From Flavobacterium fryxellicola (GTDB lineage Bacteria > Bacteroidota > Bacteroidia > Flavobacteriales > Flavobacteriaceae): a stretch of DNA of 64,000 nt. The notes under the pieces are model-generated. The model ran no database searches. It saw only the letters and a list, made by a program, of their open reading frames with translations, and was not told the DNA's origin. Of this stretch, positions 25,401-33,640 are shown one piece after another (the stretch's first letter is position 1; every line of letters starts with the position of its first letter). The position numbers and the translations under genes are program-made. Location: positions 62,001 through 126,000 of the forward strand of contig NZ_FRDK01000007.1 in assembly GCF_900143245.1 (NCBI RefSeq), written 5' to 3'.

Positions 25401-26842
25401 CATTGCTCAGGTCTTTTACCACAAAAGCCTTCAAAATAATTAGTGATTTCCCAATAATAACTTTCCGTTCCACAACTTTGACGCGTATCTGTGGTATTGG
25501 TGATCTGTATATCTGTTCCTGCACATGCTCTTGCAAAAGTAAAAGTCGGTTGTAAAATAGGTTCTACACAAATTGTTCTGGTAACCGTTCTTCCTATTCC
25601 ACACGGTGTTTCTGCAAACAATGAAATTGTGTAAGTTCCCGGTGTTGTGTATACATGACTAGGATTAACCGCTCTTGAAATTGGAGTTCCATCACCAAAA
25701 TTCCAAGTGTACACATTAAAAGTACTACAGTCATTGGTATATCCCGCAATCGTATTATTATTAAAAAAAACTGGTGTATTGGCACAAGCAATGCTAGTAA
25801 CGCTAAAATCTACACGAGGCACATCTAAAATAATGATAGGACCAGCAGTTAGAAAAGTACTACCGCAGGAGGTCGTTATAGTTAATCTAACAGTATTGCC
25901 AGATGGACAGTTAAAACGTGTAAAAGTATGCGGAATAGGGAAGTTTTGTGAAGCAGACGGATTGCCAGTATTGTAATAAATAGAACTTTCAAGTTGGCCT
26001 TGAGTATAACTTCGTATGGTACCATCTCCATAATTAACAGTATAATTGGTATCTGAAGGATTGAGTGCCCACGAACCTATAGCAAAATCCATTGGAGCAA
26101 CTGGAATACAAAAATTAGTAGTATTACCAGGAGCTATGAGTGCTCCTATTGGATTGTTTGAGTTTTTAACTACATACGTAATTGCATTAGTACAGCCATT
26201 TGCACCTACTCCTGTTATAACCATGTTAAATGATCCTAAACGCAAATAGGTATGCGTTCTGGGAAAGACAACATTTGTTTCAACAATCCCATCTCCCCAT
26301 TCTATATTATAGGAGGCAATACAAGAATTTGAATTGGAAGAATTACCTACATTGATTGTATATTTTGGATCTGAATTATTATCCCCACATTTTTCGAAAG
26401 GAGCACCTGTGCCTGACGAAGCATTTAAATTAAAAAATTTCAAATCTGGCTTTTGCTTTACCAAAACAACTTTTGTAAGGGACGTACTCACTCCGTTGCG
26501 ATCAGTAACAATTAGTTTTACATTAAAATTTTGAGTTCCACAACCAACAGCTGTGAAAATATGAGTTGGATTAGCACTAGTAGATATTCCTCCATCTTCA
26601 AAATCCCATTGGTACGTATAAGGAGCATCGCCAAGTATACTTGAAGTAAAGGTAATTGGAGTACCAGAACAACTACCATCGTTATTATAAGTAAAAGAAA
26701 CCACAGGAGCTACTAATTCGATTTTATAATTGCTATGGACTACTGTTTTAGCATGGCTTTTTTCAGCTGTTTTAGTATTGGCAAAAACCGAAACAGCGGC
26801 TAATAAAAAAAAGATAGATGCTAGAAGATAAAGATTCCTCAT
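22457..26842 (-). CDS. Large T9SS-secreted adhesin with PKD and SprB repeats and type B sorting domain
   Basis: This is a cell-surface protein of 1461 residues. It starts with a signal peptide (about 1-22), followed by Cys-rich PKD-like domains (WDFEDGG, WNFGDGTPIS), a middle region of Ig-like modules, then about six to seven SprB-type repeats, each beginning with ITCFG.NDG-like sequence and containing a YTVTVTD-like strand (from about 720 to 1220), one more PKD domain (SWDFGDGNFSDEENPKHVY) and a gliding-motility-associated C-terminal domain beginning IMPNAFTPNDDGTND. That last domain is the type B T9SS sorting signal. Many paired cysteines suggest oxidative folding outside the cell. It is encoded just before its SprF-like partner. 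The role may be adhesion or gliding; SprB itself is far larger. Confidence 0.93.
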   Translation of the reverse strand: MRNLYLLASIFFLLAAVSVFANTKTAEKSHAKTVVHSNYKIELVAPVVSFTYNNDGSCSGTPITFTSSILGDAPYTYQWDFEDGGISTSANPTHIFTAVGCGTQNFNVKLIVTDRNGVSTSLTKVVLVKQKPDLKFFNLNASSGTGAPFEKCGDNNSDPKYTINVGNSSNSNSCIASYNIEWGDGIVETNVVFPRTHTYLRLGSFNMVITGVGANGCTNAITYVVKNSNNPIGALIAPGNTTNFCIPVAPMDFAIGSWALNPSDTNYTVNYGDGTIRSYTQGQLESSIYYNTGNPSASQNFPIPHTFTRFNCPSGNTVRLTITTSCGSTFLTAGPIIILDVPRVDFSVTSIACANTPVFFNNNTIAGYTNDCSTFNVYTWNFGDGTPISRAVNPSHVYTTPGTYTISLFAETPCGIGRTVTRTICVEPILQPTFTFARACAGTDIQITNTTDTRQSCGTESYYWEITNYFEGFCGKRPEQWFFTNNTSSFSKNPVINFVTPGTYYLRLRSRNSCGIDQYKTEVIEVKKKPVTTLNPISDFCNSATINPVGTVVESCAPSSELTYLWSFPGGTPSSSTVLNPGSINYAVSGNYQAIFSVSNSCGTTTQTRNFSVNTVLSPIISPKSAEICSGGSFLIRPTTNGTDNVPSNTTYTWSNPVVTPSGSVSGASSQSSPITSISHTLTNTTNNPATVTYTVSPIAGSCSGPNFTVTVTVNPLINVAETIKNATCFGSDDGAISIAVAGGIPFATGPSYLFSWTGPTGFTSTNQAISGLKPGIYNLRVIDNGSCPFTRSYTVREPDKFSFSGFKNDITCFGLNDGKVSLTTTGGTLPYAYVWTRNGSPLATTEDLTNLSAGIYKVTVTEKNNCDTLSEIYTIIEPPLLEVKLVSQVNILCFGDFTGEINIGTTGGRAVEVTPGVFNYRYNWTGPNGYSSTNQNLRNVAAGTYNLTVTDNSGCSDNLQVILLQNNEIRLEFLKTEIACYNDANASITITNITGGIPFVSGNPYLIKWSTLGTGRVQNNLSAGTYTITITDALNCEKAFTVTIDNAPVFTINPTVKQISCFGAKDAYIRLNLIGGKAPVTLVWEDDPTAGIDRNNIGPGKYTVTITDGKFCKIKETFLIVEPLLLELRADVSNPLSCLDANTGSINLVVTGGAPPFSYFWSNGATTEDLQNLPPGNYTVAVTDANGCRKSESWKIIRFEQLTPAIEVLTDFDCATKYVKQTFIGKVKGGVPPYQLRWSDGVVTGVNNEIMNTNNNGLIIFSVTDSFGCTADITYNVDTPVLGKANFESSSYGNNVYGLYSIFDPILFSTLATGDFTKISWDFGDGNFSDEENPKHVYTRVGTYTIKQTVTYPFGCQYVHTATVLVEKGYSLIMPNAFTPNDDGTNDSFAPVFLGFIEMTLEVFDSWGSVIYSETGQTIKGWNGKVIGLDAENGNYFFKLSAKTFYNHTIIEDGAFTLIK

Positions 26843-27359
26843 GTAATAAAATTCGTTAATTTATGGGGTAAAAGTATCTATTTTTTTTCGAATTTATAAG
26901 GATTTAAATTCATTTTATTTTGTTTTATTTTATAAGTCATATCTTATAAGTAAAAAATAGAGCAACACCCACACTTTTATCCAAACACCGAAATAACAAA
27001 ACCATTAAAGGACACTTGCTATACTCTAAACTTATAGGTGTACATTATATTTGTTCTGAATTTCTAGTGACTTTATCCTTGTCTTCAATTCAATAAGCTA
27101 TTTAGTTTTTAAATTTCACCAAATGAGCGGCTTAAAAATCCAAAAATAGTGCACGCTATATTCTATTCTTTAGAAAAATTCCAAAAATGAGCCTACGTAC
27201 AATGAAAAAAAGTTATTCTAATTATTGTATTTTTACTTCAGGATTTGCACTTGAGTGTGTGGATTTTAAACCAAAAAAAAAAATTAACTACGCACTTTAA
27301 ATTAGATGTTTTAAGTCCAAACAACCAATAAACTAGAACGACTATTGCAATACGTTTTT

Positions 27360-27462
27360 GGAGCAGGACGCTATTTTTTCAAAACAATTCCGCTCCTGCT
27401 ATTCACTCTATCTTTATGGCCTTAAAGAAAGGACATAAAGGATGCCGTTACTATCAGGTCTA
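27360..27462 (+). repeat. Family A palindromic intergenic element, copy 4
   Basis: It starts GGAGCAGG and ends CTATCAGGTCTA, with cores TTCCGCTCCTGCTATTCACT and GGATGCCGTTACT. The central arms CTTTATG-GCCTT / AAGG-ACATAAAG form the hairpin. It closely resembles copy 3 at the arms. Confidence 0.7.
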
Positions 27463-27515
27463 TCAAGAACATCAAATTTTCATTAGAACAAGTACTCCTC
27501 CTCTAAGCTAGGGCA

Positions 27516-27627
27516 TGCGCCTTTAATTATGAACAATTGCGTCCCTTGTATATAACGGTAACAAATCAACTATTATTTATTAAAGTCGTTTGCGCCTCAC
27601 GTTTAATTGAGAATAGTTGCACCTTGT
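27516..27627 (+). repeat. Imperfect direct repeat upstream of the beta-lactamase gene
   Basis: Two related blocks, 27516-27549 and 27591-27627, share TGCGCCT, TTTAATT, GAA.A.TTGC and CCTTGT in the same order. Their role is unknown. Confidence 0.45.
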
Positions 27628-27879
27628 GAAATAGAGTACTTTAAAAAAAACAGACTTAAAACAACCGATTTGCGTGTATAAGTGTACCGCATGGCTTCAT
27701 TAAATAAAAATCCATTTGATGATTTGTAAAGAATTATTTATATATTCGTTGAAGAGATAAGTGTGACGTTTATCAGACTTATTTAACGATAATAAGGCAG
27801 ATACGTTTGATACTTTTAGACCTGCATAAAAGTTGTGTCATCTTAGGACAACAGAAACTTAGAACAAAAATAAATCAAA

Positions 27880-28701
27880 ATGAGAAAGCTACTTGTCCTT
27901 TTTAACCTACTATTGTTTGTAAACTTTAGTGGGAATTGCCAAACTAAAAATTTAAAACCAAAAGAAATTGTACAATCTGAATTTGGAAATATTTTAGATA
28001 GTTTAAAAGTAAAGGGCTCAATATTAATTTATGATGTGAAAAATAAAACTTATTATTCTAACGACTTTGAATGGGCAAAAACAGGGATAATCCCAGCATC
28101 AACTTTCAAAATTCCAAATTCAATTATTGCTTTAGAATCCGGAATAATTAAAAACGATGCTACAATTTTTAAATGGAACGGAGAAAAGCGTAAATTTAAA
28201 AAATGGGAAGAAGATTTGACTTTCAAAAAAGCTTTTCAAGTTTCTTGTGTTCCTTGTTATCAAGAAATCGCCGGAAAGGTAGGTGTAAAAAGAATGAAAT
28301 CGTATTTAAAAAAATTAAACTATAACGGAATGGTTTTCGATTCTTTAACAATTGACAATTTTTGGCTAGAAGGAAAATCGACGTTTTCTCAAATGCATCA
28401 AATTGAATTTTTAGAAAGATTGTATTTCTCACAATTACCGATTTCAAAAAGAACCGAAAAAATAATGAAAGACATAATGCAGCTTGAGAAAACGGAAAAT
28501 TATGTTTTGAGTGGAAAAGCAGGCTGGGGAATGAGAAATGAGATAAATAATGGCTGGTTAGTTGGGTATATAGAAACGAATAATTCTGTTTATTTCTTTG
28601 CAACAAATGTGGAAAAGCAAGAAACAAATATGGAAGAATTTCCAATTATTCGCTTAAATTCAACCAAAGAAGCATTAAAAAAGTTAAAACTAATTAAATA
28701 G
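27880..28701 (+). CDS. Class D (OXA-type) beta-lactamase family protein with altered motifs
   Basis: This is an exported serine hydrolase of 273 residues with an N-terminal signal (about 1-20). The class D landmarks are in order: S74-T-F-K77 (nucleophile and carbamylatable lysine), S122-C-V124 (SxV), then Y148-N-G150 where the usual motif is YGN, FWLEG (161-165) and K213-A-G215-W where KTG or KSG is expected. Active-site Ser and Lys are intact, so it can probably acylate beta-lactams, but the two altered boxes may change or weaken hydrolysis. It could also be a BlaR-like sensor or penicillin-binding relative. It stands alone between gene-poor spacers, which hints at a mobile or recent origin. 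Confidence 0.87.
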   Translation: MRKLLVLFNLLLFVNFSGNCQTKNLKPKEIVQSEFGNILDSLKVKGSILIYDVKNKTYYSNDFEWAKTGIIPASTFKIPNSIIALESGIIKNDATIFKWNGEKRKFKKWEEDLTFKKAFQVSCVPCYQEIAGKVGVKRMKSYLKKLNYNGMVFDSLTIDNFWLEGKSTFSQMHQIEFLERLYFSQLPISKRTEKIMKDIMQLEKTENYVLSGKAGWGMRNEINNGWLVGYIETNNSVYFFATNVEKQETNMEEFPIIRLNSTKEALKKLKLIK

Positions 28702-29007
28702 ATAAGACGAACGCTCCATGCTTTGATTTAGGGTGCGACTCAGGAACATTACCGTTCCGAATCATGTTTTTCGTTTAGCCAAAAATTAGAGGTTACGAAG
28801 CACACGCCATCTCAAAATGATCGAAAGTCACCACTTATTTATCTTAATTTCTTACTCTTTTGGGATCTTTAAAACAATCGAAAAATTGTAAATTTATTGT
28901 GAAACTGAACGAAACAAGCAGTATAAAAGTGAAGACCAGAACTCACTATAAAATAACGGGGCAGCACCTGAAAAGCCAAAAGAGTAAGAAAATTAAAAAA
29001 AACTAAA
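28702..29007. other. Spacer without identifiable features
   Basis: I see nothing I can support in these 306 bp: no terminator with a T run, no TAnnTTTG box and no small ORF with a family match. Confidence 0.5.
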
Positions 29008-29355
29008 ATGATAAATTTATCCGTGATTGCACAACTCATTGTTGCTATTTCTGTTATTATTGTATGGGTGTTTCGTTTTGATAATATCGTAAAAGAATTT
29101 AAGCAGTATGGACTGAGCGATCTGACACGAACATTTGTTGGCGCAACTAAAATAGCATTGGCAACATTGCTTATAACAGGTATCTGGTTTCCTTCGCTCG
29201 TGCTAATTCCAGCACTTTTAATGGCTTTTTTGATGTTCAGCGCGCAATATTTTCACTTTAAAGTGAATAATCCTTGGCAAAAGCGAATGCCATCATTGTT
29301 TCTAATGCTACTAAGTCTGTATATTGCTGCCGTAACCCTTAATTTAATTGCCTAA
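29008..29355 (+). CDS. DoxX-like membrane protein 1
   Basis: This is a small four-helix membrane protein of 115 residues of the DoxX-like superfamily. It has hydrophobic segments at about 5-22, 47-62, 65-85 and 95-113, with the charged loop FDNIVKEFKQYGLSDLTRTFVG after the first helix, a pattern typical of this group. The biochemical role is unknown; relatives have been tied to quinol oxidases or thiol homeostasis. Its TAA stop overlaps the start of the next gene (TAATG), and the second protein has the same architecture, so the pair may form a heteromer. Confidence 0.8.
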   Translation: MINLSVIAQLIVAISVIIVWVFRFDNIVKEFKQYGLSDLTRTFVGATKIALATLLITGIWFPSLVLIPALLMAFLMFSAQYFHFKVNNPWQKRMPSLFLMLLSLYIAAVTLNLIA

Positions 29356-29705
29356 TGCGTTTACTAGAAGTTTTAATTATTTTTTCGAGTCTCTCTTTCT
29401 TAGCCTATGGAATAGCTTATTTTACAAATCCAAAAATGAAAAGTGAATTTGTCCGCTTTGGATTGAGCAAATTTGGAACGCTTACTGCAATTTTAGAGAT
29501 TGTAGGAGCTTTAGGTCTTCTAATTGGCTTATTGTACGACTCTGTTTTAGTACTCTCCTCAGGAGGTCTAGCTTTATTGATGTTTTTAGGAGTAGTTGTA
29601 CGACTAAAAATTAAAGACGGTTTGTGGGCTTCGTCGCCTGCTTTATTTTATTTTGGGCTTAACTTATATATCTTCATTGAAACCATAAAAATCTTCTTGA
29701 ATTAA
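29355..29705 (+). CDS. DoxX-like membrane protein 2
   Basis: This is the second small four-helix DoxX-like protein, 116 residues, translationally coupled to the first by TAATG overlap. The MKSEFVRFGLSKFGTLTAILEIVGALGLL block aligns with the first protein's KEFKQYGLSDLTRTFVGATKIAL block, consistent with an old tandem duplication. Function is unknown. It is followed by a strong terminator, so the two genes form a complete bicistronic unit. Confidence 0.8.
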   Translation: MRLLEVLIIFSSLSFLAYGIAYFTNPKMKSEFVRFGLSKFGTLTAILEIVGALGLLIGLLYDSVLVLSSGGLALLMFLGVVVRLKIKDGLWASSPALFYFGLNLYIFIETIKIFLN

Positions 29706-29760
29706 AATCTGCAATAGGTTGAATAGGAACTACAATTAAAAAAATTATACTCTTGAATAC

Positions 29761-29790
29761 AAAAAACCAGCCTGATAAGACTGGTTTTTT
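29761..29790 (+). terminator. Terminator after the DoxX pair
   Basis: AAAAAACCAG and CTGGTTTTTT are perfect 10-bp arms around a 10-nt loop, followed by T-rich sequence. It is symmetric enough to work on both strands and so could also end the opposing pseudogene transcript. Confidence 0.85.
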
Positions 29791-29824
29791 TAGTGATTGC
29801 AAAAGCAAATAAAGAAGGTAGTTT

Positions 29825-30546
29825 TTATAGCTCCGTAAAAATAGAAGGGTCAAAATTTGTTTTAACAATCACATTTTTTGGTCCTACATCTTCATTCGGC
29901 CTGTCAAAAGACAGTAAAATAGTACCCGTTTTTTGATAATTATTCCATGGTTTTAAAAACTTTGGCTCGGTATCATTAAAATTTTTATAGTAGGCCCATT
30001 GCGTAATTAAATGCTCTTTTTTATCTACATACAGCCAATACTTATTTTCAGGGGTTATACGCCAACCGCAGTGAAGGTAAGTTGCAAAACATCTACCGTT
30101 TTACCATTTGGTAAGTGGTCTGTTTTGATATAAGTAAGTTATACTCCTGGATCTTGTAATTTCCAAGGCATCACTAACCAATACGAATCATTGATCCACC
30201 AGTTTTTAGCTTTTTCAAGTAGGTCTTTGGTCTTGGTATCATCATTCACTAGCAGACCATTCTCATAGGCCTTACCTTTTAAAGTAGTAATGTTTACTAA
30301 AATCACTTGCTTTGCTGCTGGATTCTCTATGCGAACATCTCCCGTCCATTTATCCCAAAATATTTTTCTGCTCACAAAATCCCATTGAATGAAACGGGTC
30401 TCATTGTAATTTTTGATGCCGCCCATCGCCGTTAGCATTTCTTGAACAATCGAATTTGCTTTTTTATCTTCAGACTGAGCTACTACCGCAGTGCTACAAA
30501 AAAGTACCGTAAAAATAAGTAAAGCTGCTTTATAAATAGTTTTCAT
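29825..30546 (-). pseudogene. Broken gene for an exported protein (one stop, one frameshift)
   Basis: The open part (30139-30546) encodes a signal peptide (MKTIYKAALLIFTVLFCSTAVVAQ) and a LolA/outer-membrane-lipoprotein-like fragment ending KLQDPGV at a TAA (30139-30141). Reading on in the same frame continues protein-like for about 25 residues (YIKTDHLPNGKTVDVLQLTF). Near 30055 the sense frame shifts by one and resumes as TPENKYWLYVDKKEHLITQW and onward, to a natural stop at 29825. Rejoined, it gives one protein of about 240 residues. The exact family is not recognised. Two lesions point to a true pseudogene rather than a read error. Confidence 0.8.
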
Positions 30547-30728
30547 AATCCTGTGTTAAAGTAATTCCAAGAAACAAAAATAGTCTCTTTTGTGTTTCTT
30601 TTGGATTTAAATTTCATTATCTAAACTTCTCTCCTGATTATTAGAACCTATTACCCTTTTTTGCATTGAAAAATTCCCTAAAAATTATTCTTATATTAGC
30701 ATTTGAACAGACTAGAAAAAGATAAAAA

Positions 30729-31661
30729 ATGCAAACAATATTAGGAGCAAACGGAATAATAGGAGAAGGATTGGCTCGTGAGCTGCGGAAAAATTATACC
30801 CACCAAATTAAATTGGTGGGCCGCAGTCCCGAAAAAGTGCATCCAGACGATGAACTTTTTAAAGCAGACCTACTCGATGCAGAAAGTGTTGTAAAAGCTC
30901 TGGAAAATACTCAAATAGCGTACTTGACCGTTGGACTTCCATATGATTCCAAAATTTGGCTTCAAGATTGGGTTATTGTAATGCAAAATACAATCAATGC
31001 CTGTAGAAAGAACCACTGCAAACTTGTCTATTTTGATAATACCTATGCCTATCCGCAAGACAGCAAAATCCAAACGGAAGATACTCCTTTGACCTCCAAT
31101 GGGGAAAAAGGAAAGGGAAAGAAACGAGCTGCTGAACTGCTTTTAAAAGCCATTGCAAATCAGGAAATTGAAGCGGTAATTTGCAGAGCCCCGGAGTTCT
31201 ATGGCCCCGGTAAAACCAAAGGACTGACCAATAGTTTAATCTTCGAAAATCTAAAAAAAGGCAAAGAACCGAAAGTGTTCTTAAAAGATAATGTCTTACG
31301 AACGCTGATCTTTACTCCAGATGCAAGTAAAGCCATGGCACTAATTGGTAATACGAGTGATGCGTATGGGCAAACCTGGCACTTGCCGTGCGACGACAAT
31401 AGAGTAACGTACAAGCAATTTATTGCTGAAATCGGCAACCAATTGGGACGAGAAGTAAAATACAAAGTATTGCCTTGGATTGTTTTAAAAATTGGTTCCT
31501 TTTGTGACAAAAACCTTAAAGAAACACAGGAATTACTGCCTCGTTACGCGATTGATAACATTTTTGAATCTTCGAAATTCAAAACTAGATTTCCCGATTT
31601 TAATGTAACAACGTACGCTGAAGGAATAAAATTAATCATCAACGACTATAAGATAAAGTAG
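30729..31661 (+). CDS. NAD-dependent epimerase/dehydratase-like (extended SDR) protein
   Basis: This is a Rossmann-fold protein of 310 residues. The nucleotide loop GANGIIGEG is at residues 6-14. The segment VYFDNTYAYPQ occupies the place of the catalytic tyrosine region, and ICRAPEFYGPG is typical of extended SDR epimerases. An R at the end of the second strand (VGRSPEK) suggests NADP(H) preference. The substrate is unknown. It is a single gene between a pseudogene and a convergent SDR, with no neighbour that suggests a pathway. Confidence 0.8.
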   Translation: MQTILGANGIIGEGLARELRKNYTHQIKLVGRSPEKVHPDDELFKADLLDAESVVKALENTQIAYLTVGLPYDSKIWLQDWVIVMQNTINACRKNHCKLVYFDNTYAYPQDSKIQTEDTPLTSNGEKGKGKKRAAELLLKAIANQEIEAVICRAPEFYGPGKTKGLTNSLIFENLKKGKEPKVFLKDNVLRTLIFTPDASKAMALIGNTSDAYGQTWHLPCDDNRVTYKQFIAEIGNQLGREVKYKVLPWIVLKIGSFCDKNLKETQELLPRYAIDNIFESSKFKTRFPDFNVTTYAEGIKLIINDYKIK

Positions 31662-31913
31662 GAATTTATCTAGATTGATTCCTTAAGTTTAAATGATATC
31701 TCATTTTAAATAAAGATGTGAGAATGGATTAATTTCATTATTATTTGCGATTTAGAACTTCTCCAACACCAAGAATTCTAAACTAAAAAAGAAGAAACAG
31801 ATTGTGACGAAAAATTAATTGCCACATCAAATCTTCAAATTTCAAGCGACTGTATTAATTTGACGGCCACTTTTAACTTTAACCCTAGAGGTATTTAATC
31901 ATTATTATTTACT

Positions 31914-32546
31914 CTAACTCACTTTTTCTAGTGCTTTGCGTATCAAAGTTTCTCCTTTAATAATTTCAAAAGTCGCCTTTCTTGCTACCGTATCATCTAA
32001 AGTTTGCACCAAGGTTTGCGCCACATCTTCCCGACTAATTTCGCCTCGTTTATTTAATTTAGCTTCCAGCTCAATAGTAGTTAACGCTTCTTCATTAGTT
32101 AAAGAACCAGGTCTAACAATACTAAAATTTAAACCACTTGTTTTTAAATATTCATCGGCGTTGTGCTTTGCTTTCAAGTACTCTTGCAATTGTGTCGCTT
32201 CCTCCGGTTTGTCAGCTCCCATAGAACTTAACATAATAAACTTCTTAATATTTGCTTTTTTGGAGGCATCAATTAGTTTTTTTGCTCCTTCTTGATCAAC
32301 TCCAATAACATTTTTTCCAGCAGAGCCAGCAGCGAAGACTACTTTATCAATCGGTCGATTAAAAACAAGAGAAAGATCACCTTCTAAATCACCTAAAACA
32401 GTTTCAATATTTTGCCCTTTGAAATAAGCTTGTTGCTCCTCTTTTCTGACCATCGCTATTGGATGAAAATTGTCGGATTCATTTAAAATGGCTACTATCT
32501 TTTTTCCTGTGGTGCCATTTGCACCTGCTACTAATATGTTTTCCAT
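31914..32546 (-). CDS. NAD(P)-binding atypical SDR protein
   Basis: This is a compact protein of 210 residues of the NmrA-like/atypical SDR type. VAGANGTTGKK (residues 5-15) is the dinucleotide loop, FIMLSSMGAD and IVRPGSLTNEEA are the usual central and late blocks, and there is no canonical YxxxK. Members are often annotated as flavin reductase-like or NAD(P)H-binding; the substrate here is unknown. It is divergent from the aguBA operon. Confidence 0.8.
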   Translation of the reverse strand: MENILVAGANGTTGKKIVAILNESDNFHPIAMVRKEEQQAYFKGQNIETVLGDLEGDLSLVFNRPIDKVVFAAGSAGKNVIGVDQEGAKKLIDASKKANIKKFIMLSSMGADKPEEATQLQEYLKAKHNADEYLKTSGLNFSIVRPGSLTNEEALTTIELEAKLNKRGEISREDVAQTLVQTLDDTVARKATFEIIKGETLIRKALEKVS

Positions 32547-32726
32547 ACCTAAAAGTAGCCAAACATTGTAACTTACACCAACCTAATTTACTGTTTAACT
32601 TTAGATTAGGACTTATTAACATTTTTTATAGAAAGAAAAAAGTTAAAATTATTATTGTAAAGTAGCCTCTACTTATTTTTCATTTCATTTTCAATTTTAC
32701 AATTTTCTACTCTTTATAAAATTCAC

Positions 32727-32734
32727 TATTTTTG
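32727..32734 (+). promoter_or_regulatory. Predicted -7 promoter box for aguBA
   Basis: TATTTTTG fits the Bacteroidota -7 consensus TAnnTTTG and lies 18 bp before the aguB start. No clear TTG at -33 was found. Confidence 0.5.
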
Positions 32735-32752
32735 CAGTCTAAAAATTAGAGT

Positions 32753-33640
32753 ATGCTAAATAAAAAATATAAAATTGCAGTTATTCAGCTGAATCTTAAC
32801 GATGTTGCCGAAAACAACCTAAAAAAGTGTATTAGTTGGGTTCGTGATGCTGCGAGTCAAGGCGCTGAGGTAATCTCTTTACCGGAATTGTACAGCAGTC
32901 ATTATTTTTGTCAAAGTGAAGATGTAGATAATTTTGCTTTGGCAGAACCACTTTACAGTACTTCTTTTATTGCGTTTAGCGCTTTGGCAAAAGAATTAGG
33001 AGTTGTAATCATTGTTCCTTTCTTCGAAAAAAGAATGGCTGGAATTTACCATAACAGTGCCTATATTATTGACACGGATGGATCAGAAGCGGGCTTGTAT
33101 CGCAAAATGCACATTCCAGATGACCCTCATTTTTATGAAAAATTCTATTTTACCCCAGGTGATTTAGGGTTCAAAACGATTCCAACCAAAAAAGGAAAAA
33201 TAGGAACCTTAATTTGTTGGGATCAATGGTATCCGGAAGCGGCACGTTTAACGGCTTTACAAGGGGCAGAAGTGTTGTTTTACCCAACGGCAATTGGATG
33301 GCATCCAGGAGAAAAAGAGGAATATGGTGTAAACCAACATGGCGCATGGATGAGTGTGATGAAAGGACATGCAGTGGCAAACGGAGTTTATGTAGCAGCG
33401 GCTAACCGAATTGGTTTAGAACAATATTTGCCTAATACGGCGGGAATCCAGTTTTGGGGATCTTCGTTCATAGCGGGACCACAAGGCGAAATTTTGGCGC
33501 AAGCCTCGCACGATAAAGAAGAAATCCTAATTGCCGAAGTCGATTTAGACTTACAGGAAAATGTACGTCAGAACTGGCCGTTTTTTAGAGATAGAAGAAT
33601 CGACGCTTTTGGTGATATTACTAAAAGAGCAATCGACTAA
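32753..33640 (+). CDS. aguB: N-carbamoylputrescine amidohydrolase
   Basis: This nitrilase-superfamily enzyme hydrolyses N-carbamoylputrescine to putrescine, CO2 and ammonia. The catalytic triad is visible as E45 (LPELY), K118 (YRKMHIPDD) and C155 (LICWDQWYPE). The length of 295 residues and the LPELYSSHYFCQ block match AguB. The gene overlaps the start of aguA, so the two consecutive steps from agmatine to putrescine are translationally coupled. The arginine decarboxylase that feeds them is not in this window. Confidence 0.95.
   Translation: MLNKKYKIAVIQLNLNDVAENNLKKCISWVRDAASQGAEVISLPELYSSHYFCQSEDVDNFALAEPLYSTSFIAFSALAKELGVVIIVPFFEKRMAGIYHNSAYIIDTDGSEAGLYRKMHIPDDPHFYEKFYFTPGDLGFKTIPTKKGKIGTLICWDQWYPEAARLTALQGAEVLFYPTAIGWHPGEKEEYGVNQHGAWMSVMKGHAVANGVYVAAANRIGLEQYLPNTAGIQFWGSSFIAGPQGEILAQASHDKEEILIAEVDLDLQENVRQNWPFFRDRRIDAFGDITKRAID

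Larger units (their letters stand above)
26843..27879. other. Long gene-poor spacer before the beta-lactamase gene
   Basis: These 1037 bp hold a family A element and an imperfect direct repeat, described separately. I find no supported ORF, tRNA or terminator. The high AT and many stops in all frames argue against a decayed gene that I could name. Confidence 0.5.
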
